Notes under the pieces: generated by a model | What the model was told of the DNA's origin: nothing | Seen by the model: the letters and a program-made list of their open reading frames with translations, nothing else | Database searches by the model: none | From: Pomphorhynchus laevis | Lineage: Eukaryota > Acanthocephala > Palaeacanthocephala > Echinorhynchida > Pomphorhynchidae | Direction of reading: 5' to 3' | DNA length: 64,000 nt | NCBI GenBank assembly: GCA_012934845.2 | Contig: WNNJ02000836.1 | Location: 62,001 to 126,000 of the forward strand | Made by a program: the position numbers and the translations under genes | In this document: one piece after another, positions 1 to 10,834 of the stretch | Position numbering within the stretch: the stretch's first letter is position 1 | Layout: each line of letters starts with the position of its first letter

Positions 1-1860
1 TATTGAGGACATCAGCAGAACGCGATGTCCTGCTTATGGTCATGATCAACTTTGGTCTTGCCACATACTATAATGTCGTCGAGATATGAGTAGACGCCTT
101 TAAGCTCATTTGAATCGATCAAGTTGTTTATGTACCGCTTAAAAGCAGATACTCCGTTGATCACTCCCATTGGTATTTTTTTTAAATGATATAAGCTGCT
201 CATTGCTTCGAACGCGGTGTATGGTCTTTCTTGTGGATCTATATCGATCTGGTAGTATGCCTCCTCAAGGTCGACAAGCGAGTAATAACGATGCTTAGAT
301 ATTTGACCTACGATATCGGATATTTTTGGGAGGGGATATGCGTCTAGATACGTATATCGATTTATGGTTCGCGAGAAATCGACAGTAAGACGTTTTCGGC
401 CCGTCTTCTTCGGAACAACGACAACCTGGGCTCTCCACGGAAACGAACCGGGCTCAATGATGTCATTGTTAAGTAAACGTTGTACTTCAATGCGAATGAA
501 TTGTTCGTTTATTGGATTGAATTTTCTACTTCTGGTTACGATCGGGAATACGTTGGGAGATAAGTTCCTGAAGAGCTTGGGCGGTTCTATGCCTGTTGAT
601 GTAGACGCAGCCATTTCGATGCTTTCCAGAGAACCTCCAAATTCAATGGCCAATATTTGATGTAGCCTAAGAAAGGGTAATTTCAATATCACTTCCGTAC
701 ATAAACCTGGCAACACGTAAAGCTCAGCGTTTGCATATTCTTTTCCTCGAAATTGAAAATCAACGATGCACTTAGCATGAACGGTCTTGATAGCTTCTGA
801 AGCTAGGTAAACCCTCGTCATAGTATTGAGCTTCCTTAGCTTTAACAAAGCGACAATCTTGCTATCGATAAAATTCAAAGAACTGCCGGTGTCGATGAGT
901 GCTGTCACAGGCTTTCCACATATAGAGATTTCTGCCTTCGGTTGAGATTTTGAGTTATTTACAGTTGAGAGGATAACCGATGAAGACGCTGATTGTTGAA
1001 ACTTTGATGATGCACAGACACGGGAAAAGTGATCATTCTTGCCACATTTAAAACAGCTCGCTTGCTTAGCAGGACAATTACTTCAATTATGCAAGTTGCC
1101 TGCGCAGAAGAAGAACGTCTTCGATTGATTGTTGTAGCTTCTGCTGGTTGATTTATCGATACGATTTAGGCATTGTTCCTCATCACATTCTTGATTATAA
1201 TGTGGAGGTCCCTTTTCACATCTCTTGGAGTTCGTGCTGACTTGTGCAATCTCGACTCGTTGATCCGGAAGTGAGTCCTCTCGTCGGTGGTATAACTCGA
1301 CACTTTGCTGCGCCGTTACCAAGGATTTCGCGATGGAAATAGCTTTTTCGAGATCCAGTTGGTCGAATTCTAGAATACGCTGTCTTATCATATCAGACTT
1401 GAGTCCACGGATGAATGAATCTCTTATGTAATCGTTCTTTGATTCTTCTGCTGTCACCGCTTTGAAGTTGCAATCTTTCGCAGGAGATCGTAGGGATTGA
1501 ACATAAATATCGATGTCTTCTTCGTGCTTCTGACTTCGGACAGATAGTACGTGACGCGCCAGTACTTCGTTTGGTGTTTTTATTTGGAGATTTTTCTTGT
1601 GTGCCCATTGCCTCATCGTAGTCATTCGAATCTTCAATCAACTCGTAGATTTGGTGGTCTACACGAATAAATAAGTATTCCAGCTTATCCGTAATGTCGT
1701 TGACCGACAAGACATAGTTGAAATTTTGTTTCCACTGCTTTTACTCTTGTTGGCTCATGGCTTCGTCTGGCGTTACATTAAATCGATCTAGTCGAACGTT
1801 CGACTTTCCGATTGACTGTCTTGAAAAAGCGTCCTCCGAGATAGACATTGAAGTGAGCCT
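1..1860 (-). mobile_element. Ty3/gypsy-like LTR retroelement, broken, cut by window edge
   Basis: Fossil element read on the minus strand. Its parts in 5' to 3' order are a gag region (about 1830-1080) with a CCHC zinc knuckle near 1020-1075, a retropepsin-type protease with an ALIDTGSS active-site motif near 885-908, and a reverse transcriptase running to the window start, including a YLDD catalytic box. The RT resembles Ty3/gypsy polymerases in its pre-palm segment (EPGSFPWRAQVVVV) and its palm. RNase H, integrase and both LTRs are not in view. It is broken, with several breaks in gag and between gag and pol, so it is not recent. No family name can be given with confidence. Confidence 0.85.
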
Positions 1861-1919
1861 GTATCTAACTTCAACAATGTTAAATAAATTGTAGTGTTAA
1901 AACTGAAACCAAAGTGGTT

Positions 1920-2640
1920 TTAATTAACATCTAAAAATAGTATATAAGTAACATACACATAAAATACAACAATCTAGATATGAACATTAAATTAACATCA
2001 ATTAAAACTACTTTTAATTTATATCGTAAAGATGACATATTTAAATTTACAAGAAACATATTTTTGCATGAGCATTCATGCATACCATATAATATAAAAA
2101 ATAATACATTAAATAATGAAATTTTGAGAATTGCAACAATATGTAATGATATTGGTTTTCTTCAAAATCATTTAAATAATTTAATAGATACATATTTTAA
2201 ACTAGGTTACTATAAAAATACCATCAAACAGAAAATAGTAAAATATATAAATCAACACAATAATATAAAGAATAAATTTAAACTCTTAAGTGGCAAATTT
2301 TTATAGATGGATAATAAATAATATACTTTGCATTAGAATAAGATACTAGATAATCAAATTTAATCAGAGAAAGTAACATAGACATAAAATACAACAATCT
2401 AGATATGAACATTAAATTAACATTAACTAAAACTGCTATTAATTTATATCGTAAAGATGACATATTTAAATTTACAAGAAACATATTTTTGCATGAGCAT
2501 TCATGCATACCATATAATATTAAATCTAAAGGGAAAAAAGTTTGATGGATAATAAACAATATGCATTGGAATAATTTGTATTAGAATAAGATACACCAGA
2601 TAAACAAATTTCATCAGTGGAAATACGTCATTAGCAAGTA
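1920..2640 (+). mobile_element. Penelope-like element RT fragments, tandem
   Basis: Two partial head-to-tail copies of the end of a Penelope-like reverse transcriptase. The first (1980-2306) is an open 108-residue stretch covering the region after the YIDD box and the thumb, with LHEHSCIPYNIK and LNNEILRIATICND, the position where PLEs have their conserved arginine/serine-rich thumb motif. The second (about 2395-2560) repeats the first part. Both match 42.93-43.52 kb almost base for base. The tail near 2640-2690 (GCTATGTTGGGTCGAGG) recurs at 13.59, 23.27 and 43.62 kb and looks like the PLE 3' region. Neither copy has a catalytic box, so both are dead fragments. Confidence 0.75.
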
Positions 2641-2721
2641 TTTAGATCGCTGCTATGTTGGGTCGAGGAATAGGGTCGAAATCTTATTACGATATATCGT
2701 AATAAGATTTACATCGTAATA

Positions 2722-4060
2722 AGACAAGGGGGAGAGATGGGACGCCATCAAATTTTTGGCCTTGTGTGTACAACGTGAAAATTTAAGTTGATTTGACGTA
2801 TAGATAAGGATGACTCGTCGTTTGTTTCACGTCGATGTTTTTCAATGCGAGCTGAATTGAGCTGGGAATATCAGAATGGGAGCAGTCAGGAAAGATACGG
2901 CAAGTAGATGAAGTGGTAAGAAGTTTAAAACGTTGGGAGAGTACTGAAGAGGCATGTGAACTATGTCGTAAAACGATTTTTAAGAGTGGAGGACTGAGCT
3001 GTTTGGATTTAGTGGATTTGTTTAAACGAATAAAGGATACAGGATTGATATTATTTGAAGAGGGATTGGTTATCATCAGGAATAATGGTTGCTAGGATAG
3101 ACCTGAAAGCAGATACATTATCATCGAGGCGAGATTGTGGAGAAGCAGATTCGGAAAGCTTTAAGTTTAATATGATTATACAGCGATCGCGCGAAGGAAA
3201 ACGATTTCGTGGATGTGGTGGACGGACAGAGCTGGTAGGAGTCGGGGCAGATGAGCAGATAGAAGTGGAAATAACAGGGGTGCTTGATAAAGAATTAATA
3301 TTGGTTGGAGCAAGTGTGACAGGAGCGGGGTATTGAATCGGTTGATCAGAAATGTTACTTGAAATGATTTTGATGGAAGGATGTAGATTATTTGAAAATG
3401 ATACCTGGGAGGTGGAGTAAGGAGAATTAAGATAGGTTGGAGCATGTGTAACAGGAGTGGAGTGTTGAATCGAATGATCGGAGATGTTACTGGATATGAT
3501 TTTATGGAATGATGTAAATTATTAAAAAGTAATACGAGGGAGGTAGAGTAAGGTGTACGTGAAGATAATAAAGAAGTTTGAGATTTATTTAGATTGGGGG
3601 AGGAATAGAAAAGAGGAGGTACGAGATGAAAAGCTTCACTGTTAGCATGGTTAGAATGATGAAGATGAATGGAAGTTTGGTTCGTTGTTGAACGAATAGT
3701 GTGTATGAGAGTAGGTTCAATAATGGGATTATAAGATGCAAAGTCAGATGTTGATGTGAGGGAAACGTCAAAAGCAGTTCGGTCTGAGTAGTCATATGTG
3801 AGACAGAAGTGGAGGAGCAGGATAGCTGTGAAAGTTTTACTAATGCACAAATACCACATGTAAGCGGTTTACTTTGATGCACCGAACGGTCAGATATTTT
3901 AACGTGAACAAGGGTTCATACAGCGCAATCTTTACAATTACACCCAACTTCCAAACTTGTATAACGATCATTGCATTCCGATCGGGAAGATGTGTGAACA
4001 GCAACGGGTATTTGAGATCGAGTTTTCTATGCATGATCTTTTTCGAGAGATTAAGCTCAA
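2722..4060 (-). mobile_element. L2/CR1-like LINE, 5' portion only (ORF1 and first codons of ORF2)
   Basis: Minus-strand copy of the same LINE as at 15.3-19.66 kb, but only its 5' part. It starts with the cysteine-rich ORF1 N-terminus (about 4034-3840), runs through the proline/serine-rich middle (open frame 3859-3176) and the conserved ORF1 C-terminal block (3076-2783, FIRLNKSTKSKQLSPPLLKI), and stops inside the first codons of ORF2 at about 2722. Losing the 3' end is the reverse of normal LINE 5' truncation, so a later deletion or duplication breakpoint cut it. The breakpoint sits beside a short inverted motif (CTTATTACGATATATCGTAATAAG). ORF1 is not open throughout. Confidence 0.75.
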
Positions 4061-4077
4061 TCCTCGAGCGTAGCGAG

Positions 4078-4195
4078 CGGAACTAACAGGAAATATCTGG
4101 AACCGACACGAAAAATTTGGAACTTACAGGAAAAATTCGGAACTGACAGAAATAATCTGGAACTGACAGGAAAAATCTGGAATGTATGTTTTCTC
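4078..4195. repeat. 20-bp minisatellite in the LINE 5' region
   Basis: About six tandem units of roughly 20 bp, consensus GGAACTGACAGGAAAAATCT, directly upstream of the LINE ORF1 (minus strand) and next to a GC-rich CGAGCGTAGCGAGCGG box. The near-complete copy at 15.3-19.66 kb has only one such unit at 19629-19654, so unit number varies between copies. This resembles the variable 5' monomers of some LINEs; a promoter role is inference. Confidence 0.75.
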
Positions 4196-4359
4196 TCAGA
4201 AACTTTTTTTATACCATAAACTTTTTTTCACATTGTGAAAAATCAGCGTTTGAGAATCGTAATCGACTACGTTTGTGTATAGCGAGCATAGCTTCACCAC
4301 GAGTTTTGATTTAACTTTCGGTTAAAGCTTATGTTGTTTAGCGAAAACGTTCATGTTTA

Positions 4360-5290
4360 TTCTGTTAAAATCCCGAAAATCACTACATCTTTAGATTTTC
4401 ATTCTATAAAAATTCTAGACATGAATTCAGCTATTCTAAAGTGTTCTAAACTAAGTTGTTCTTTATTGCCCATTGCTGGTCGATAAATACATACAAGTAC
4501 TGATCAAAATAGTCCATTTCGAACTTTCCTTGTCAGGTTAAGAGCTACTATATCAACATCATCAGTTATTTCGTTGCATATAAGATTGGCGCCATAGGGT
4601 ATAGATGTCTTTCAGAAAGTCGAAACACCATCATATTTCGTTATATGCAAAACGTCTCCATTGTGGTTGAAACCAGGAATCACTATAGCATTACAAGTAC
4701 CATCTGATAACCAGGTTCCAGAAAGAATTATGATGTCCGCCGACAAACTGGATGCTTTAAGGTGTAGTTCGTTTAGCTTGTTAACTACATTTTCTGATAT
4801 TATTGTATACTATTTTAGAGTACCCAAGGCGTCCTTTTTGGTTTCAACAGAAATATCTACTCTGTATAGTCATATATTGGGATCAGATAGGATCGTGATA
4901 TTAATTTGTTGTTGCAAGTCAAGTTTTTCGATTACTTTCCCTTTAAAAATAAAAAACATTTAACCGGATTTTCAATAGATAGTTTACGACGTTCGTTTCG
5001 TAGATTGAAAAGCGATTCACGTTCTACAGGGAGAGATCCGGTCTTATATACACCTTGATTATATACACCTTGATTTGCTGTACAAATCAAAAAATTTTAA
5101 GAGTTTTGCTCTTTTAAAGAATTTATCTCGAAGATTGACACCCACTTTTACACAGAGTAAGCGATGTCCTTGTTGGTTCGGTTTGCTAATTCTGATCATT
5201 GTCGGGGCGTGCGATGAATCTATATTTATATCTTGCGGATTTCTTAGCTGATCAAACAATATTGAGTCGTGAGTTGATTCGTCTTAACCG
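4360..5290 (-). mobile_element. CR1-like LINE fragment: ORF1 tail and endonuclease
   Basis: Minus strand. Positions 5259-5059 read as the end of an ORF1 (RLLCVKVGVNLRDKFFKRAK), like the conserved C-terminal block of CR1-type ORF1 proteins. Positions 4830-4370 read as an AP-endonuclease domain: VVNKLNELHLKASSL, then ADIIILSGTWLSDGTC (the family's TETWL box with E replaced by G), then VCIYRP. In-frame stops and the lost acidic residue show it is inactive. It is a different lineage from the LINE ORF1 next to it, and the same piece recurs at 44.76-45.7 kb. Confidence 0.65.
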
Positions 5291-5429
5291 GAGATTATCA
5301 AGTTTTCTTAGTGTTTATCAGCGTTTTGCATCTCTCGTGTAAATAACTGCATGGTTATAACGTCTTTAGATATATTCGAAAACGCTACAATTACTCGCTT
5401 TATCTGTGTACGGACATCCTTTATCATAG

Positions 5430-6190
5430 AAGGCGATACAGCTTGTGCAAATGTTTTTGATGTTACCCTTTATACAAATCTAGATTTGACAGATATTAAA
5501 TAGGCATTAGAAAAATTAATTAATCTTATATTCGGAAAAAGATATACATATATATGTTATAATAACTAACGCATATCTAACAAAAATTTAACCATCAAGT
5601 AAATATAAATATATGGATAAAATTGAATTATTAGAATCCTTTAATATTTTAATAAATTAAAATTATTAAAAGGTAGGGACATCTATATTTAGACAAGTAA
5701 AAGGTGTTCTAATGGGAGGTAATAGTGGTCTAATTATAGCTGACTTATTTTTAAGCTTTATAGAATATGAATTTGTTCATAACTGTTATAAAAATAAATC
5801 TAAATTATATAAAGATATGAACTAAAGATTTTAAATATATGTTTCGATATATTGATGATATCTGTGTATTTACCTCTAACAATTTTTATTCAATAAGCGT
5901 ACAAATTTATACAGGTAGCCTCATTTTTAAATATAAAGTATATATCTAGATATAAACATTACATTAACATCAATTAAAACTACTTTTAATTTATATCGTA
6001 AAGATGACATATTTAAATTTACAAGAAACATTTTTGCATGAGCACTCATGCATACCATATAATATAAAATATGATACATTGAATAATGAAATTTTAAGAA
6101 TTGCAACAATTTGTAACGATATTGGTTTTCTTCGAATGCAATTAAATAATTTAATAGATGCATATTTATATATACATATCGAAATTCCAC
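5430..6190 (+). mobile_element. Penelope-like RT, degenerate copy
   Basis: Plus-strand PLE reverse transcriptase with motif A (DVTLYTNLDL, 5459-5488), a recognisable GVLMGG/ADLFLSF box, the MFRYIDDICVF catalytic box around 5840-5870, and the thumb block near 6010-6150. The reading frame is broken at several points. The copy at 45.8-46.6 kb is a close duplicate. At about 6180 the PLE passes straight into a CR1-like LINE ORF1. Confidence 0.7.
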
Positions 6191-6780
6191 ACCAAGTTGC
6201 AATCGATGGTGAACAAATCGTCTAGTAATGTTTCCACACAGATATTCTCTCAACGAATAACTGACCCACTAAATCGTCACAAGTCGTTCTTATCCAACAA
6301 ATCTAATAAATTTCCCTGGGATCGGTGTTTGATTATTACTAACGTTCCCGAGTCGTCATCACATGTGGCTCAAACTTGAGTGGACCATGATGTTGAACAA
6401 TTCCACAAAATATTGAGAGATATTATTTCTCCTGAAGATCCCTATATTTCAGAAGTTTGCCCTATTGCAATATTTAGGATAGGGCGTCGTAACTTTCTTG
6501 AAGGACGTTCTCGTTTAATGAAAGGTACCTCCTCAGTAATTCGTGAGTTCTTAAAGCGCAGATCTAAACTGAGACAGTCTACATTTCGTTTGTTGACAGA
6601 TATGTCTTTCGCTGAGCGTAGTTCGCCGTCGTCCGTGATTAAGATGGCCCCCGCTATGAAAAAATTTTCTGAGAATTGTAGGATAAGACCCAATGGTGCC
6701 TTATCGTTAAAACCACAAATGGCTCAAAGTTATATATTCGAACGTTCGAAGCGTTCTAAACAAGATGGATGAATTGAAAG
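6190..6780 (+). mobile_element. CR1-like LINE ORF1 fragment
   Basis: The segment reads CLIITNVPESSSHVAQT, stop, DHDVEQFHKILRDII, then IFRIGRRNFLEGRSRLMK and REFLKRRSKLRQSTFRLLTDM. This order (IxNxPES, a helical block, FRxGK/R, RPxxV, LKRxxxL) is typical of the RNA-binding ORF1 of CR1-group LINEs and, from memory, of Perere-type elements in flatworms. An in-frame stop lies near 6378. Compared with 46.99-47.11 kb this copy has lost about 83 bp after TTCGCTGAGCG. The downstream plus-strand segment 6990-8780 probably holds its ORF2. Confidence 0.65.
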
Positions 6781-6834
6781 CCATATCTACATATCATCAT
6801 CTAAATATCATGCCGTTAGTGATACCTGACTTTC

Positions 6835-6923
6835 TGACATTGTTCCTAATAGCTTATTATCCATAGATAAATATAACTTATATATTTATCTATGGATATA
6901 GTTTAAATAATATATATAGTTTC
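6835..6923. repeat. 89-bp palindromic insertion absent from the duplicate copy
   Basis: The 42.9-47.3 kb duplicate runs CTGACTTTC directly into GTTGTAATCG. Here an 89-bp segment sits between them, bounded by TTTC on both sides (6831-6834 and 6920-6923), as for a 4-bp target duplication. Its core is a hairpin with ATCCATAGATAAATATA as one arm. It could be a small MITE-like insertion; the alternative is precise loss from the other copy. Confidence 0.5.
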
Positions 6924-6989
6924 GTTGTAATCGATCTCGTGGAAGGAGATATGATGTTGTGCTATATTGTAGTTTATGTATTGGTGTAG

Positions 6990-8780
6990 TGTGTTTGCAG
7001 ACGATTAGTGATGCCAATGGGATTGAGGCTTTATACCTCAAGTTGTACCTTGATCAGGTCGATTCTACGTTTGTGTTAGATTTTTATCGTCCTTCTTTGC
7101 CAAGTAGCGATGATTTAATAGAACTTATTGAGCTCTTTGGTCAACATAAAAATGTATAATCTTAGGAAATCTGAATATTCCCTTAACAGATTGGGACTCT
7201 TTTTCGTTTCCTAGTCGCATTGCATAAGACTCGGTTTATTGAGTGTTCTACGTGACTGTGGTCTGCATCAGCATGAACATGAGGCAACCATTTTCGCAGT
7301 GGATATCAAGGTTCTATTCTATTCCATTCGCAAAATCAGGGGCTTGAATATTTTACTAGTATCGTTAAAGGATGATTCTTAAAACAATGCCACGTGTAAT
7401 AGTGTCATGGCAAACTTATTTGCCCAGGAGGTCTCATCGATGTTTTGCTCTTCACGGACATCATCTAGTTCTCAATCAGAAAAGAGTTTAAAAGCATTCG
7501 ATCGATCCAATATGTCGTTTTGTGCTGACGATGCTTTGAAGCTTCTCTGTAAACGAAAACCGAACATCGCTGCAGGTCCGGACGGACTTCCTTCAATTCT
7601 TTTGAAAAAATTCTCCTCAAATATATTAATGTTTTCCGTATGTTTCAGCTTTCTATTCTCCAATCTCGAATTCATTCAAATGGGAATGAGTCCATTTTAG
7701 TTCCAGTTTATAAAAAGGGAGATCGATAAGTATGTAAGAACTATCGTCTAGTTGCCTTGACATGTATTATTTGTAAGTTGCTTGAAAAGCTAATAGTCAA
7801 AAACATATCTTCTGATTTGGAAAGCAACAATAAACTCACTGACCCACGAACACGGTTTCAGACTAAATAAATCAATCATCAGTAACCTTCTGGTTTCTTC
7901 TATTTCATGGCAGTATTCATTAGGTGGACGAGTTCAATCAGATATACTTATGTAGATTTCTCTCATGCTTTTGATTTAGTTCCACATGATCGTATAATTC
8001 ACAAATTGAGGTCACTTGGTGTTTGTCCTATGTATGTCGCCTGGATTGCAAATTACTTAAGTTCACGCTATTTCAGAGGACGTGTAGGTGCTGATATGTC
8101 CACATCATTCGTTATTCATTCTGGAGTTCCACAGGGTGCTGTTATCTTTCCACTTATTTTTATTGTCTATATCAATGATGTTCCATATGTAATTCGTTCT
8201 GATGTCGTTATGCATAATGATGTTATTAAGATATGTCGACGTATTAGAGATGGGAGGGACATTAAGATCCTTCAAGATGATCTGACACGCCTAGAAAAAT
8301 GGGCATCGGAAAATTTGTTTGAGGATTAACCCTCTAAATGTGCGCACATGTCCATTGGTTCTTCACTAAACTCATCGTATCAGATTGGTTCGATTCACAT
8401 TAGCCAAGTAAGTGAATTCAAAGATCTTGATGTGATGATGACCAGTAGTTTAAAAACTAATGTCCACACTAGATATATTTGCAATCGAAGCTATCGTACT
8501 TAATGGATGTGTTTAAGTCTTTTGATCGGATAAGTCCATCAATGTTCAAGATACTATTTTGCTCATATATTCTACCCATCCTTGAATACGGTTTATCTGT
8601 AACTTATCCACAGACTTTAAAAGAATCCCGTGACATTGAAAATCTGTTACATAAAGGGTCGCGCGTGATTCTGAATTTCTCCAATTTGAGATTTGCTGAA
8701 CGTTTGACATCTATTCGTCTCAGCACCTTAAAATATCGCAGATCGGCCATTGATTTATATACTAACAATATACTATAAAT
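6990..8780 (+). mobile_element. CR1/Jockey-group LINE ORF2 remnant (endonuclease end plus RT)
   Basis: 7000-7260 reads as the end of an AP-endonuclease (EALYLKLYLDQVDS, FVLDFYRP, then LGNLNIP in place of the family GDFN). 7407-8778 is the reverse transcriptase: NIAAGPDGLPSILLKK, VPVYKKGDR, NYRLVALTCIICKLLEKLI, VDFSHAFDLVPHDRII, VIHSGVPQGAVIFPLIF, a palm box where YADD has become HNDV, and LTRLEKWASENLF. The C-terminal part (8479-8778) carries LPILEYGLSV and RRSAIDLY. Frames change several times and the catalytic aspartates are lost, so it is a dead copy. Confidence 0.8.
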
Positions 8781-8845
8781 TTTTTAAGAGTATAAAATTA
8801 TAATTAATTTTACAGTTCCGAGGTTCCCTTCAAATAGGGTCTATA

Positions 8846-9390
8846 TTATAAAAAGATATAATTCTTGTTCATAAAAACTATTTTGAATAAAATAGTAAGC
8901 GAGACAGCTTTTATAAGTGAAAAAGATAGCTGTCGCAGAATTCTTGCAAGTTTAGTTGAGTAAGGTTCTTTCCTCTTCCTTGCGTCTTCGAGTACGTATT
9001 CGAGTGCCATTCTTCTTAATAATTTCAAGAGATCGTTACCGATTCCCCCCTCGTGGACATAATTGCAGGAATGAATTTACCTCTCTCAATTATATTGACG
9101 CGTTTTGCATATTTTGCAATCTTCCTGTTTGAATGATATGCGAAGATTGACTCACTGCTAAGCGAATTGACATACGATGGAGCTAAATGATTAAAGATGC
9201 TTACGTCAACATACGACTGCTCCACGGTGCCATTGCTCAATTGAGTGCATACCAAGCCCATTCTGGCCGACCGATTCCTGATAGTTGTGCAATTATCAAA
9301 TCGTATTTTGTCTGACGCTGGTTGAAGCTCCACTTCGTATTTCACATCGTGATATATCCGCTTTTTCTTGTAGAGTTGGATATATACCAA
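8846..9390 (-). mobile_element. Orphan C-terminal module of an unidentified retroelement
   Basis: Two adjoining minus-strand frames, 9390-9025 and 9028-8846, read as one domain. The first has LAPSYVNSLS, then KYAKRVNIIERGKFIPAIMS; the second has RRMALEYVLEDARKRKEPYS and LARILRQLSFSLIKA. I recall this pattern (a segment about filling in a gap in the text, then KR.EPYS..L..IR..LSFSLIRA) from regions downstream of reverse transcriptases in invertebrate retroelement proteins, but I cannot name the family. No RT accompanies it here. The sides are the plus-strand LINE end at 8780 and a LINE 3' tail at 9431. Confidence 0.45.
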
Positions 9391-9430
9391 CTCTACAAGA
9401 AAGAGAATGGGACACGGACAATAAAATATT

Positions 9431-10000
9431 ATTATTAATAATAATTTATTTAATGTGGCAAATGCGTGACAGCTGCACGCTTACAAGTCCACTAACAAAA
9501 GACACAGCAGAAGTCATACATGTTTATTAATTGTTCAAATAACATCGGATTAGGCGTTTGAAGCACGGCATTGATGTTGATTGGCGGATATGAATGGGCA
9601 GATCATTTCACAAGAGAGAAGCAGCCACAACGAAGGAGCGGAAGCAAAAGAGGTAGAGTAGTTTGGGAGAAGTGAGATAGGACGGAACGAATATTGTAGT
9701 GAAGGGTCGAGAGATTGCTTTTTAAGGAGAGGGCTAACAGTGGCGCATTTACAGTTGGAAGGAAATGTGCGGTTGTGGATAGACAATTTGAACAAATTGG
9801 TGAGGAATGGTGAGATAGATAAACATATTTTTTAAGTAAATGGGTGAGAATTGGGTCAGACGGAGAGGTTTTATTAGGTAATGACAGAAGAACCGAAGAA
9901 ACTTCGTCAGACGGAACGGGAAGAAGGTGGAATAGCTCTGGGAGGAAAGTATTTAGAGTAATGAGAGGATACAAGGGGCATATGGGTAGAACGGAATCTG
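9431..10000 (-). mobile_element. L2/CR1-like LINE, rearranged copy, 3' part
   Basis: Minus strand. It ends in the family 3' hairpin (9464-9480) and an (ATT)-rich tail at 9430-9450. 9974-9603 reads LITLNTFLPELFHLLP and SSVLLSLPNKTSPSDP as in ORF2 of the 15.3-kb copy, and the C-terminal segment follows after a large internal deletion that removes most of the RT palm. The copy is interrupted at about 10000 by a foldback repeat and continues from 11056. Confidence 0.75.
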
Positions 10001-10076
10001 CTGAACTCCTTGTCGCCGAAATGCTGGTGTATATTTAACTTATATACCAAATTACACAATTAACGTGTTCTATATT

Positions 10077-10121
10077 TGGTGTGGGCGGTAACTAATATTC
10101 GCAATTCGAATCCACCACACC
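10077..10121. other. Short hairpin with 7-bp terminal stem
   Basis: GGTGTGG and CCACACC close a 45-nt segment containing GCAATTCGAATCC. The ends and the TTCGAATCC motif resemble a tRNA acceptor and T arm, but D and anticodon arms are missing. It may be the worn end of a tRNA-related repeat; I do not call a tRNA. Confidence 0.25.
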
Positions 10122-10510
10122 GTTTTTTTATTCCGTTCTTATACGAAATGTTCACTCGACAGTAAACCGTAAGCTGTCTTTTACTATTGTGAATATATTG
10201 CGTACACGAGCCGCTATTCTCAACTGGTCGGTTTGATATTAACCTCGTGTGGTTGTTTGAATCCTATCAGCATCACTGTACACTACAATAAGCATGGGTG
10301 GACCTCATCAGCAGTGAGCCCACGCCACACCGATTGTTTTATTACGTTCTTATACGAAATGTTCACTGGACAGTAAACCGTTAGCTGTCTTTTTCCTATT
10401 GTGAATATTGCTTACACGAGACTGCTATTCTTCATTGTTCGGTTTGATATTATCCTCGTGTGGTTGTTTGAATCCTATCAGCATCACTGTACACTACAAT
10501 CAGCGTGGGT

Positions 10511-10557
10511 GGACCTCATCAGCAGTGAGCCCACGCCTACATTTCGTGTTTCGGTCC
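10511..10557 (-). ncRNA. Candidate type II hammerhead ribozyme
   Basis: On the minus strand the order is GGACC, GAAA, ACA-CGAAA-TGT, A, GGCGTGGGCTCACTG, CTGATGA, GGTCC. This matches a hammerhead permuted so that stem II (GGTCC/GGACC, G-C at 10.1-11.1) is the open stem and stem III is a 3-bp hairpin. Stem I is the weak point: only C-GTG-GGCT-CAC-G pairs, with a bulge and two unpaired bases. The inverted copy at 10660-10710 keeps CTGATGA and GGTCC but has AAAA for GAAA. Confidence 0.4.
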
Positions 10558-10834
10558 TGTTACTCTTTCTGCTGAACTCTTTGTCGCTGAAATGCTGCTT
10601 TCTGCTGAACTCCTTGTCCTTGTCTTTCGGCGACAAGGAGTTCAGCAGAAACAGTAACAGGACCAAAATACGAAATGTAGGCGTTGGCTCACTGCTGATG
10701 AGGTCCACCCACGCTGATTGTAGTGTACAGTGATGCTGATAGGATTCAAACAACCACACGAGGTTAATATCAAACCTACCCATGAAGAATAGCAGGCTCG
10801 TGTAACCAATATTCACAATAGTAAATGTAGTCTC

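Noticed and set aside
1-1860. Treating the gypsy element as an intact or domesticated gene
   Set aside because: It is broken in several places and cut by the window edge; it is best seen as a fossil.
4661-4963. Plus-strand 100-codon frame
   Set aside because: The minus strand here reads as a LINE endonuclease (ADIIILSGTWLSDG), so the plus frame is its shadow.
10077-10121. tRNA-like ends GGTGTGG...CCACACC with TTCGAATCC
   Set aside because: Only 45 nt, no D or anticodon arm; kept only as a low-confidence hairpin.
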